From contig CAVSJP010000002.1 of the NCBI GenBank assembly GCA_963728335.1, positions 1,240,001-1,304,000 of the forward strand: 64,000 bases of DNA. The letters run 5' to 3'. This document shows, piece after piece, positions 1-8,484 of this stretch. Both the position numbers and the translations under genes were made by a program. The notes below the pieces were generated by a model, which ran no database searches, was not told the origin of the DNA, and saw only the letters and a program-made list of their open reading frames with translations. The stretch's first letter is position 1. Each line of letters begins with the position of its first letter. This stretch comes from CALAGB01 sp963728335 (lineage in GTDB: Bacteria > Chloroflexota > Chloroflexia > Thermomicrobiales > Thermomicrobiaceae).

Positions 1-691
1 TGTCCTGAGCGCTGTTTCTGTTCAGGTCCGCGTAGGCCGTGATCGTATCGGTACCGACGGTGTCTCCAGAGTACGAGATCGTCCCCACGCCGGTGTTGTC
101 GGTGGACACGGTACCGCTGCTGGGATTTGCGCCCGTCACCGAATAGCGCACCGGGATATTGTTGATCGATCCGACTGGTCGCGTCAGTGTGGCACTGATC
201 GAGGCTGTCCCGCCGACGTTGACCTTCTGCGTCGCCGGTGCGAGGTCCAGAGTCGGGACAGCCGCATTCCAGTCGACGGACACCTGATTGGAGTCGGTGC
301 CGTTGACCGTTGCGGTAATCTTATCCTCGCCGGAGTTGGCGCCAGTGTAGCTGAAGGACGCGTTGCCCTGGATATCGGCCGTGCGCGTCGCACTGGTTGC
401 GTTCGGCCCGTCGACCGTGAAGGTGACTGAGGCGAACGGTACCGCTAGACCGGTGTTGGTTCGCACGACACCGGCGGATACGGTGGCGGTATTGCCGACA
501 GTCTTTGTCTGGGTGGTTGGCGAAAGCGTGGCGGTCACCGCGCCGATTGGCGCGGCATCAGCCTGCTTCTGCATGCCGCCGATCGGCGAGATGAAGATGC
601 CAAGCACCGAGAAGACCGCCAGTACGGAGACCCAGCGCCCGATCATGCGGGTTCGGTGCGCATTGGTACGGTCAGGATCGTGATGATCCAT
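1..691 (-). CDS. Secreted protein with bacterial Ig-like repeats (partial)
   Basis: The reading frame is open from an ATG at 691 to the window edge, so the C-terminal part is missing. The start follows GGAAGGGAT directly. Residues about 17-38 form one hydrophobic segment after a basic, His/Asp-rich N-terminus, giving a signal peptide or anchor that ends near an Ala-rich stretch. After it come at least two repeated beta-rich units of about 85-90 residues, rich in Thr, Ser, Val and Gly. Their pattern, 'T-V-G-x-T-A-T-V-S-A' then 'G-x-A-S-F-S-Y-T-G', is typical of Big_1/Big_3-like immunoglobulin folds. Such repeats build surface adhesins or cell-wall proteins; the exact role depends on the part outside the window. 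No enzyme domain is seen. Confidence 0.75.
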   Translation of the reverse strand, partial: MDHHDPDRTNAHRTRMIGRWVSVLAVFSVLGIFISPIGGMQKQADAAPIGAVTATLSPTTQTKTVGNTATVSAGVVRTNTGLAVPFASVTFTVDGPNATSATRTADIQGNASFSYTGANSGEDKITATVNGTDSNQVSVDWNAAVPTLDLAPATQKVNVGGTASISATLTRPVGSINNIPVRYSVTGANPSSGTVSTDNTGVGTISYSGDTVGTDTITAYADLNRNSAQD

Positions 692-1105
692 ATCCCTTCC
701 TATCTCTGTGAAAGCGAACGATTGATACGACCATTTCGCGAAATCCGGTGCTGTACCGTCTTGCCGCCCCCTCTGGTGCTTGCCCCTTGTTGACACGGCG
801 GTTCATCACGAGCGATGTCTCCATAGACGTCGACTCGCGGCTGGTACAGCATGTGTATGAATCTGATCACCTTCCCTGCTATCACCTGTTGGAGGCGACG
901 AATTCACCGCAGGTCACGGTTGATCGCGGCAGCAGGACACGTATCGTGTGCCCCACGCCGGCTCACGATGCATCCCTGAATTGTTTAACGCGCTGGAGGC
1001 AAATTTGTTACGCACGAACATGCGTTCGGACGCACCCTTACGGGCGCATCCAAGAATTCAGGCTACGGTTCGAATGTAAACGGAGTGTGAAGCGGGAGCC
1101 GGTTC
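692..1105. other. Intergenic region with no gene found
   Basis: These 414 bases lie between the start of the Ig-repeat gene and the stop of the DUF1028 gene, both on the minus strand. Reading frames that cross them have no recognisable protein and no ribosome binding site. A small hairpin (TGCGT, TCGG loop, ACGCA) lies at 1021-1034 and is not followed by a T run. The region should hold the promoter of the Ig-repeat gene, but I see no convincing -35/-10 pair. Confidence 0.4.
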
Positions 1106-2014
1106 CTATGGCCCATCGGCGTCGCGCTGAGCAGCTTCCTCAGCACGCATGGTGAGAAAGTCGAGGATAATTGAGTCGACCTCCGAGTCGCTGAACGGTC
1201 GCTCCTCGAGATTCTCGCGTCCGACGAACTGTTCGAGAGCCGCGCGCGTGGCGTCGTCGAATCCCTGGTGCGTGCCTTGCAGATCACCGAGGCCGCGAAG
1301 TTGTCGTTGGATCAGTTGAATTTGGTGGTCGTCGAGTGAGACGAGTTTCGGCGCCCCGTGCCCGAAGTAGATCTCGTGCAGTCGCAGGATACGTCGCAGT
1401 TCCGTGATCGGGTCTGGATGATCGTCGACACGCACGTCGATATAACGATCATTGTTGCCCCCGTAGCCGCCACCTTCGCGCACGATCAAGAGTGCGGCCG
1501 ACTCCTTGCCGCGGCTATCTCCGCCCGCGGCCTGGCCAGCCTCCAGCGCCGATATCAGCCGATGGCTAAACGGCTCAGTTCCGGTCCGGTACGCGTCCGC
1601 CATGGCGGCAACCACGTCAGGTCCGACCAGAATATTGCCCTGGCAGCAGAATCCGTCCCCTGCCGTCCCGCCAGCCCAGGCCATGCAATCTGGGCCCGTA
1701 AACGACACTGCCTGCCCATTTGCGTCGACCATGCCTGCCTGGCGCTCGGATGATCCGTCGTCCTCAGACGTCAGACGGTCCATCGCTTCCCGGGCTGACA
1801 TACCCTGCGCGAGGAGAGCGAGTCCGTCTGGCCCCCAGGCAACGTTGGCCCGCGCCTGCGTTGCGACGGCGCCGACACCGGCGCGCGCCCAGGGAACCAC
1901 GGCGCCGACGGCCAGGAATTTCGACTGTACGGCGATGCCAAGATCTCCGGTCTCCGGATCGCGTGCGACGATCGAAAAGGTTGAAACGAGCGGTTGTTCA
2001 GACGATGCCGGCAT
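1106..2014 (-). CDS. DUF1028 family Ntn-hydrolase-like protein
   Basis: About 302 residues. The ATG at 2014 is chosen because AAAGGAAG sits 8 nt upstream; a longer frame reaches 2077 without a binding site. The N-terminus reads 'STFSIVARDPETGDLGIAVQSKF', and motifs such as 'VVPWARAGVGAVATQA', 'MVDANGQAVSFTG' and 'CCQGNILVG' are the hallmarks of DUF1028, a family with an N-terminal-nucleophile hydrolase-like fold. The last 75 residues or so look like the short peptidoglycan-binding-like tail found on many members. The substrate is unknown for the family as a whole. The next gene in the same direction, the sugar-nucleotide dehydratase, ends 100 bases upstream, so co-transcription is possible. 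The family call is firm; the function is not. Confidence 0.85.
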   Translation of the reverse strand: MPASSEQPLVSTFSIVARDPETGDLGIAVQSKFLAVGAVVPWARAGVGAVATQARANVAWGPDGLALLAQGMSAREAMDRLTSEDDGSSERQAGMVDANGQAVSFTGPDCMAWAGGTAGDGFCCQGNILVGPDVVAAMADAYRTGTEPFSHRLISALEAGQAAGGDSRGKESAALLIVREGGGYGGNNDRYIDVRVDDHPDPITELRRILRLHEIYFGHGAPKLVSLDDHQIQLIQRQLRGLGDLQGTHQGFDDATRAALEQFVGRENLEERPFSDSEVDSIILDFLTMRAEEAAQRDADGP

Positions 2015-2114
2015 CGGGTCTTCCTTTGTGCGGCTCGAAACCATCAGCGCGAGGTCATTATCGACAAGTACCGACACGATGGCAAATAGCGCACGTCAGC
2101 CCCTCCGCGAAGGT

Positions 2115-3131
2115 CTAGCGAGCGACCCAGCGGGTCTCGTTCACGGCGAGCCGTGGGAGGAGCGGCTGCCACCATTCCTCGTTCAGCCGGTACCACTGGA
2201 TTGTCTCGCGCATGCCGTCGTTGAACTCGACGTTCGGCGTCCAGCCCAGTTCACGCCGGATCTTCGACGAGTCGAGAAGGTAGCGGCGGTCGTGACCCGG
2301 CCGGTCGGGGACGTACGTCTTATAGCTGTCGTCGAGTCCGAGGTGCTCGAGCACGGCCTCAGCAATTGTCTCGACATCGGTTTCGAAGCCGCTGCCGATG
2401 TTGTAGGTCTCGCCGATGCGCCCGTCCCGCAAGATCAGGTCGAGTGCCCGGCAGTGATCGGACACGTGGAGCCATTCGCGCCGGTGATTCGAGCTGCGGT
2501 AGATGGGTAGTGGTTGATTCGTCAAGCCGCGCACCGTGAAGTGCGGAATGACCTTCTCCGGCATCTGGTAGGGACCGTAGTTGTTGCAACAGACCGACAC
2601 CGTTACCGGCAGGTTGAACGTCTCGGCGTAGGCACGGACTGCGAGGTCGGCGGCGGCCTTGGAGGCGTTATACGGCGTTCGTGGCCTCAGCGGAGACTCT
2701 TCCGTAAAGCGATCGGACGAATCGAGAGCCAGGTCGCCGAAGACCTCACAGGTCGAAATGTGGTGGACGCGCTGAATTTCGGACCGTCGCGCCGCTTCAA
2801 GCAGCGTTTGGGTGCCGACGACGTTGGTCTGGAAGAAATCGCCTGGCCGATCGATCGCCCGGCTATTGTGGGACTCGGCCGCGAAGTTGACGACCGTCGA
2901 CGGGCGCTCCGTGGTGAACAGGTGCATGATGAGGTCGAAGTTCCCGATATCGCCGTGCACGAACCGGTAGCGCTCGCCCGCCTCCTGCTCGACATCGGTC
3001 AAGTTCGTCAGATTCCCCGCATAGGTGAGCAGGTCGAGATTGATGATCTCGTCGTCCGGATGGGTCTGCAGCCAGTACCGGATGAAATTGGACCCGATAA
3101 ATCCCGCTCCGCCTGTCACCAGAAGTTTCAT
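2115..3131 (-). CDS. RmlB-like dTDP-glucose 4,6-dehydratase family (extended SDR)
   Basis: A 338-residue extended short-chain dehydrogenase, near the usual 330-360 of RmlB. ATG at 3131 follows GGTTGGGGGGACGAAAC and begins directly with 'MKLLVTGGAGFIGSNF', the Gly-rich NAD-binding loop. The catalytic Tyr and Lys are present in 'Y154-N-A-S-K158'. 'NNYGPYQMPEKVIP', 'RSSNHRREWLHVSDH' and 'PDRPGHDRRYLLDSSKIRRELGW' are RmlB/RfbB signatures for a nucleotide-glucose substrate. The normal active-site triplet T-D-E reads T127-C128-E129, so the Asp that protonates the leaving hydroxyl is replaced by Cys. The enzyme may therefore be a divergent dehydratase or act on another sugar nucleotide. No other dTDP-rhamnose gene lies beside it; it could feed surface glycan synthesis together with the heptose genes near 32-35 kb. 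Confidence 0.82.
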   Translation of the reverse strand: MKLLVTGGAGFIGSNFIRYWLQTHPDDEIINLDLLTYAGNLTNLTDVEQEAGERYRFVHGDIGNFDLIMHLFTTERPSTVVNFAAESHNSRAIDRPGDFFQTNVVGTQTLLEAARRSEIQRVHHISTCEVFGDLALDSSDRFTEESPLRPRTPYNASKAAADLAVRAYAETFNLPVTVSVCCNNYGPYQMPEKVIPHFTVRGLTNQPLPIYRSSNHRREWLHVSDHCRALDLILRDGRIGETYNIGSGFETDVETIAEAVLEHLGLDDSYKTYVPDRPGHDRRYLLDSSKIRRELGWTPNVEFNDGMRETIQWYRLNEEWWQPLLPRLAVNETRWVAR

Positions 3132-3268
3132 GTTTCGTCCCCCCAACCACGGCTCTGAACCTGGAGAATCGCGCGTCAGTTTCGCGGTGACCTCCTTGCC
3201 GCGTGATTGTGCCAGCCGAGAGCGCCTCATGGCGACTTTCGGCGGAAATACACGTGAGTGACAGAGAA

Positions 3269-3296
3269 CCGCGGCAGTGGTTGTTCACTGCCGCGG
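3269..3296 (-). terminator. Strong hairpin, probable terminator of the exporter operon
   Basis: A perfect 11-bp stem (CCGCGGCAGTG / CACTGCCGCGG) with a 6-nt loop lies 27 bases past the stop of the permease gene. On the minus strand it is followed by TTCTCTGT. It separates the exporter operon from the rmlB-like gene. Confidence 0.7.
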
Positions 3297-3322
3297 GACC
3301 AGAGTGGGAACGTAGTGAAGCG

Positions 3323-6310
3323 TTATTCGTAGCGCAGCGCTTCGGCGATCGGAACCCGAGCCGCCTGGCGGGACGGGATGTAGGCCATCAGCAGCGAAGC
3401 TCCGACGGCAACCGCGATGAAGACGATGATCAGGACCCACGGCACGATGAACGCCGTGCTTCCAGTCGTGCCAGCGAAGTCCGGACTGGTCATCAAGCGG
3501 TAGGCGAGCGTCAGCCCCAGGGCCGTGCCCGATATGACGCCGAGCGTCGTGATCATCGACGACTCGATCAGGAAACTCGCTGAGACCATGTTGCGCTGAT
3601 AACCGATCGCGCGCAGCATGCCGATCTGCTGGCGACGCTCTACCACCGAGCGGAAGGAGACGACGCCCAGCGCCGCGATGCCGACCAGCAGCCCCAGTCC
3701 CATGAACCCTTCGATCAGGTTCAGGAATCCTTGCGACTGGCTGGCGGCCGTCTTCAGGATCTCGTCGATCGACTGCGCCTGAACGCCATATGTGATCAGG
3801 CTCGACTCGATCGACTGCGCATAGGTCTTGGTATTCGTACCTGGTGTCACGTTGACGTAGTACGTGATCGCACTCGGCAAGCTGAAGATCTGATCGAACG
3901 CCTGTCGATTCAGGAAGATGCCGTTGAAGATCGACACCTTCGAGTCAAGGACGCCGATGATGGTCACGGTCTTCGTCGTACCCGAAGCCGGATCGCCGAT
4001 CTCAATCTGCGTGGGCTGCATCGACTTGTCGCCCTGCTTGACGTTCGTCAGCTGGTATCGGTTCTCGCCAGTGCCACCGAATCCTTGCTGAGGAATCGCC
4101 GTTGACGTCGATTACGGCCACGTTCGGGTTGTCACGCACCGCGTTCCAGACGTCCTGGTCCGATGCATAGCCGGTCGCGCGAATCTGGAGCGGCGCATCG
4201 GAGTTATTGATGAAGTCGCTGTCCGACTCCGTTGATCGGATAGACCTTCCACTCGGTTGCTCCGGCGGAGCGGACTTCGGTCTTCGCCTGGGTTGACGGT
4301 CACCATCTGGCCTACTGCGGTGATCTTGCTGGTGTCGACGCCATTCTGCTGCAGCGTCTGTTTGAAGTCGTTGATTGGGTTGTTCGGCGCCTGCGTGCGC
4401 CTGGATGTCCCACCCGGCTGCCGCCTGGTCGGTGGTGAAGATCTGCGACGAAGTTGGCGTTGATCGTCGCCATCATGACCAGCGAGAAGATGATCAGGCT
4501 GAACATGGCGATCGTCATGCCGGTGCGGCCCTTGCTGGCGCTCGGGTAGGCGACCGCGGTCTTGACCGCCGGCAGCCAGCGACTGAAGGCACGACCGAGG
4601 AAGCTGACGAAGCCGGTCAGCAGTTCCGCGTTCCAGATGATCGCGATCGTCGCCGAGGCGACCATCATGATGCCGGAGACGAAGAACATCTCCATGCCAC
4701 CGTCGAGGTTGCCGCTCATCCAGTCGGTCCAGGATGACGGAGCCAACCAGTAGACCAGGACCAGCAGCGATGCGACGGTGTAGAGCGGACGCGCGGGGAC
4801 GCCGAACCGCCGCAGTGCGACCGCGAGGCTCAGCGGCACGAGCGAGACGCCCGTGGTGAAGGGGAAGGCCTGCCCGTGCTCCGGCCGACCCACATCAGCA
4901 GCGCACCGACGATGACCCCGAGGATGCCGAGCACCAGCCAGCGGCGACTCGCGTGGGTCGCGGCCGCCTCCGGAATGTCGCGAATCGCCGAGACGATGTT
5001 CAGGCGGCTGACTCGCCAGGACGAGATCGTGATCGTGATGAAGGTGACGATCACGCCGAGCGTGTAGGCGACGACCAGGCTGCGCCAGGTCGCGACCGGT
5101 CTGATGTCGATCGCGTCACCGATAAGCCGGCCCATCAGGTTGACGATGAGGAAGGCAACACCCACGCCAAGTGCCGCTCCGACGAGCGCCGACACCAGGT
5201 CGTAGGCGATACCCTTCGGCCAGGAACATCTGCGTCAACTGGCGTCGCTTCATGCCGACCGCGCGGGCCATGCCCATCTCCGGCTTGCGTTCGGCCGCCA
5301 GCAGCACGAAGATCAGGAAGATCAGCAGCATGCCGGCTGCGATCGAGAAGAGACCCAGTACCAGAAAGACGCTGGTGAAGGTGTTACCGGCGGTCTCAGC
5401 CGTCGTTGACGGCGTCCTTCTTCACCGGAATCGCGCGGTATGGCTGACCAGCCAGTGCGGTGTCGACCGCGCTGGACGGCCTGGTCGGAGTAGTCGATGC
5501 TGTCTTTGACGCCGCCCGTGTTCGAGACGGCAATGAGGCTAATCTGCCCCTGGTGACTCGTGATCGCCTGCGCTTCGGCGAGCGGCATGGCGAAGCCACC
5601 GTCACCGGCCACGTCGGTCATGCCGGTCATGATCGAATCGGCGGAGATCGCCGCGACGGTCAGTTGTTTGGGCTGATTCTGGATGTAAACCGTCAGCTTA
5701 TCGCCCGGCTTGGCGTTCAGCTTATCGGCCGCCGTCTTGCCCATGACGACGCTATTCGCCGGAAGATTGGCGAAATCGATCGGCTTGCCGTTGGCGTCGG
5801 TCATGCCGCCAAACGCGGCGAGATCGCGTTGAGTCGACGCCGGTTAGCGTAAGGGCCGGCTCATGCAGCTGGTTGCTGGCGTTGATCGTCGGCACCTGAT
5901 CGTAGAGCATCGGCATCATGCCGTCGATCGGCGCATTCTTGTCGATCTTGCTGCGAAGCTGCGTCGCCACATCCTGCTGGGAAGAAAGTGGCGCCGACCT
6001 GGCGATTGTTATTGCTATTGTTCGCCGAGAGCACGACCAGTTCGTCGGTGTGACCCATCAGGTCGTACACCGCCCCGGTGATCGTGTTGTCGAGGGTGTC
6101 GCCGGTCGTCAGCGCGGCGGACATGATCAGGGTGCTGAGCATCAGCCCGATGATGATCAGTGTCGTCTGGGCGGGTCGACGCGGAACGTTCCGCATACCC
6201 ATCTTGAAGATGACCCGATGGCGGAGGAATACCCACAGCCCCGAGCTCAGGCAGAGCGCGAAGACGATGAGCAGGGCCACCATGATCGAGTTCATCGGAA
6301 TGCCGAACAT
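3323..6310 (-). pseudogene. MacB/FtsX-type ABC exporter permease, broken by many frameshifts
   Basis: About 3 kb reads as one large permease only if the frame is changed at least seven times. The N-terminus, from ATG 6310 or GTG 6319, has two hydrophobic helices and the FtsX start 'MGMRNVPRRPAQTTLIIIG'. A MacB-like periplasmic section follows ('LNAKPGDKLTVYIQ', 'FANLPANSVVMGKTAADKL'). Then comes the first FtsX core ('ERKPEMGMARAVGMKRRQL'), a middle group of helices, and a second FtsX core ending in 'RRQQIGMLRAIGYQRNMV' and 'SRQAARVPIAEALRYE'. This duplicated-FtsX layout is that of long LolC/MacB-like permeases. The ATPase immediately upstream is intact. No large deletion is visible and conserved motifs survive in every frame, which suggests either very recent decay or sequence errors. 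A hairpin terminator follows at 3269-3296. Confidence 0.75.
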
Positions 6311-6353
6311 CTCTTTCACGTTGACAGTTGCCTTTCCTGGGAAATGCCGTGGA

Positions 6354-7106
6354 TCAGGATGCCTTGAGTCCGTCGTCGATGATGTGACCGTCCTGCATGC
6401 GGATGATCCGGTCGCACATGGCGCCAATTCGCGGATCGTGCGTCACGACGACAAAGCTCTGATGGTTCGTCTCGTTCAGGTCGCGCATCAAGCGCATAAC
6501 GTCGTCGGCGGTCTCACTGTCGAGGTCGCCGGTCGGCTCGTCGGCCCAGACGATCGATGGGTTGTTGACCAGGGCGCGAGCAATGGTGACGCGCTGACGC
6601 TGGCCGCCAGAGAGCTCGGCCGGCTTCTGGCTGGCCCAATTCTCGAGTCCGACCTGGGCCAGTGCCTTGATGGCCGTCTCGCGCGCCGCCTTGGGCTTGA
6701 CCCCACTCACGAGCAGCGGCAGTTCGACATTCTCCGCGGCACTCAGCACCGGGAGCAGGTTATAGAACTGGAAGACGAACCCCATCTCCTTGGCACGGAA
6801 CGTCGTCCGTGCGTTGTCCGACATTTTGGACAGGTCCGCTCCCGCGATCAGGATTTGTCCCTCATTGATCGTGTCGAGACCGGAGAGGCAGTTCAGCAAG
6901 GTTGTCTTGCCGCAGCCGGACGGGCCCATGATCGCGACCATCTCACCACGATTGACGGTGAAATCGATGCCCCGAAGCGCCGGGACTTCCATCTTACCGG
7001 TGTGGTATGTCTTCTTGACGTTAATTGCTTGAATGATGGCCCCTGACTCAGCCAGCGTGCTCGCGTTGTCCGGCCGGGATCGTTTTCCACTAAGCGTCGA
7101 GATCAT
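6354..7106 (-). CDS. ABC transporter ATP-binding protein (MacB/LolD type)
   Basis: A 250-residue nucleotide-binding subunit that would power the permease encoded 43 bases downstream. Everything needed for ATP hydrolysis is visible: Walker A GPSGCGKTT (61-69), Q-loop Gln113 in 'FQFYNLLP', signature LSGGQ (165-169), Walker B 'IVWADE' (185-190) and the switch His223. 'SAAENVELPLL' and 'DEPTGDLDSETADD' are typical of the MacB/LolD/FtsE branch, which moves substrates out of the inner membrane or periplasm rather than importing solutes. ATG 7106 follows GAGGGACGTGAC. The first 25 residues before 'IIQAINVKKTYHTG' are an extension. With the permease unreadable in this sequence, the transporter may not function. 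Confidence 0.9.
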   Translation of the reverse strand: MISTLSGKRSRPDNASTLAESGAIIQAINVKKTYHTGKMEVPALRGIDFTVNRGEMVAIMGPSGCGKTTLLNCLSGLDTINEGQILIAGADLSKMSDNARTTFRAKEMGFVFQFYNLLPVLSAAENVELPLLVSGVKPKAARETAIKALAQVGLENWASQKPAELSGGQRQRVTIARALVNNPSIVWADEPTGDLDSETADDVMRLMRDLNETNHQSFVVVTHDPRIGAMCDRIIRMQDGHIIDDGLKAS

Positions 7107-7805
7107 GTCACGTCCCTCTTAAGTTTCAGCCTCACCAATTGCACCTGAAGCACGGCCACCGCTCACTGGCTCCAACCGTGTCATTTGGCAGCGCGTTGTT
7201 AATCCTAGCTGTCGGCCCAAGAGCAATCATCTGGCATCGGTGCAAAGCGAGAGTGTAACACTGGCCAGTACCTTCCTGTCCTTTTGGACAGGCTCGGCTT
7301 GCGGTTGTCCAGTTGATTCTACTCCTGGGAGTTACCGGCGAGCGGAGACCGCAAGGAAGCAATCGCGAGCAGCTTGATTGCCGGAAACGAACATCCGAGT
7401 TGCGGGATTGATGCTTTGCGCGCAGAGTGCAAATCACGTTGGCGCAGACCATTTTTCGCGCCAGCATGGGCCTTTTCGCCTCGGAGAGGCCCGATGGGCC
7501 CGTTGATTTGGTGGATGCGTGCTTGCGTTGTAATGTGTTGAATCGGTACGGCCGGACCGGCTGTACGTCGACGAACGTCAACCTGGATCGGGTTCTGACA
7601 TCTCACCCTACCGGCGTTCGTTAACAATATTAGGAGTATGACAAACTCTCGTCTCGCCAGCCAAAAGATGTGTCAAACTCTTCTGGCGCCAGAATGGGAG
7701 AATCTTTGGGAATAATGGGTGGTGTTCCGCATTGAAACATCCAGTGTGAAATGTACCAGCGCGTCACCATCCGGACGATTCACGATGTAGCAGACACGGA
7801 GTTAA
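7107..7805. other. Long intergenic region with hairpin and direct repeats
   Basis: Seven hundred bases between divergent genes, with no supported coding frame. A perfect 7-bp hairpin with a TTTT loop (CCTGTCC / GGACAGG) lies at 7275-7292. An imperfect 19-bp direct repeat lies at 7642-7692. The region must carry the promoter of the exporter operon leftward and of the alpha-CTD-like gene rightward. I did not find a clean sigma-70 hexamer pair. Confidence 0.4.
7642..7692. repeat. Imperfect 19-bp direct repeat, 32-bp period
   Basis: CAAACTCTCGTCTCGCCAG at 7642-7660 and CAAACTCTTCTGGCGCCAG at 7674-7692 agree at 15 of 19 positions. The 32-bp spacing is about three helical turns. They lie 120-170 bp upstream of the alpha-CTD-like membrane protein gene and could be regulator sites. 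Confidence 0.35.
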
Positions 7806-7814
7806 TTGGGACCA

Positions 7815-8315
7815 ATGCAGCACAGCCGAAACTATTCGACAAGCTTGCAACTGAAGCAGCGCGCGGCGACCGAACCATGGGATCCATTCGCGATCAACCC
7901 GATTCGCCGATCACTGGCATCATTTGCCGTGTGCACGGCGGCGTTCGTCGTGCCAATGGCGTTCTTCCCGTCGAACCTGGAAGCCCTCTCGATGGTCTTG
8001 TTCGGTTGGTTGGCCGCCATCGGCATGGTCATGTGTTTTCCGATCTTTCTTATCAGCGTGATCGAACTTGCATGGATTCGTGTGTCACAACGCGTTCATC
8101 CATCTGTTGACGTGCTGGACCTCAGCCCTCGCGTGCGCCACCTGCTGCGACGCTACGGTTACGACACGATTGAGAGTGTCGACTGCACCCACGATGATGT
8201 CTTCCTGCTGCTGTCGAACTTCGACCCGAAAGCGCTGCACGAGGTGCGGCGCGCAATCAGCATCTGGAAGTACCTTCGTTGGCAGGAGGCGGGTTTCCCA
8301 GCCGACTGGGTTTAG
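7815..8315 (+). CDS. Two-helix membrane protein with RNA-polymerase alpha-CTD-like domain
   Basis: A 166-residue protein of no family I can name. Residues about 32-51 and 59-84 are two membrane helices joined by a short turn. Residues 99-150 closely follow the pattern of the C-terminal domain of RNA polymerase alpha: 'VDVLDLSPRVRHLLRRYGYDTIESV', then 'LLSNFDPKALHEVRRAI', matching the helix-hairpin-helix fold that in alpha binds UP elements and activators. A short basic and aromatic tail ends the protein. The domain would face the cytoplasm if the helices form a hairpin. ATG 7815 is chosen; a TTG at 7806 is an alternative, and GGAG at 7798-7801 fits neither ideally. A hairpin terminator follows at 8345. 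Role unknown; DNA binding or protein docking at the membrane are possibilities. Confidence 0.6.
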   Translation: MQHSRNYSTSLQLKQRAATEPWDPFAINPIRRSLASFAVCTAAFVVPMAFFPSNLEALSMVLFGWLAAIGMVMCFPIFLISVIELAWIRVSQRVHPSVDVLDLSPRVRHLLRRYGYDTIESVDCTHDDVFLLLSNFDPKALHEVRRAISIWKYLRWQEAGFPADWV

Positions 8316-8344
8316 CCACTGTTTTCGCGCGCATACTCGAGTTG

Positions 8345-8373
8345 ACACCCCGGCGAGCGCCGCGGGTGTTTTT
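8345..8373 (+). terminator. Rho-independent terminator
   Basis: ACACCC plus CGGCG pair with CGCCG and GGGTGT, with one bulged C, and are followed by five T. It lies 30 bases after the stop of the alpha-CTD-like gene. Confidence 0.8.
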
Positions 8374-8484
8374 CTTTGTGCCGGGTTCGCGCTGGCGGAC
8401 GGTTCCATGATCCGTGCAGCGGTTATCATGAATGCACGTAAACAGTCATCGATGTGGTCAGGCGCGATCTGGAGGGAACGCAGC

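Noticed and set aside
1060..1085. tRNA T-arm-like GGTTCGAAT
   Set aside because: No matching acceptor, D-arm or anticodon stem could be formed around it.
5918..7046. Plus-strand frames opposite the exporter genes
   Set aside because: Composition mirrors the minus-strand ABC genes, which have clear motifs.
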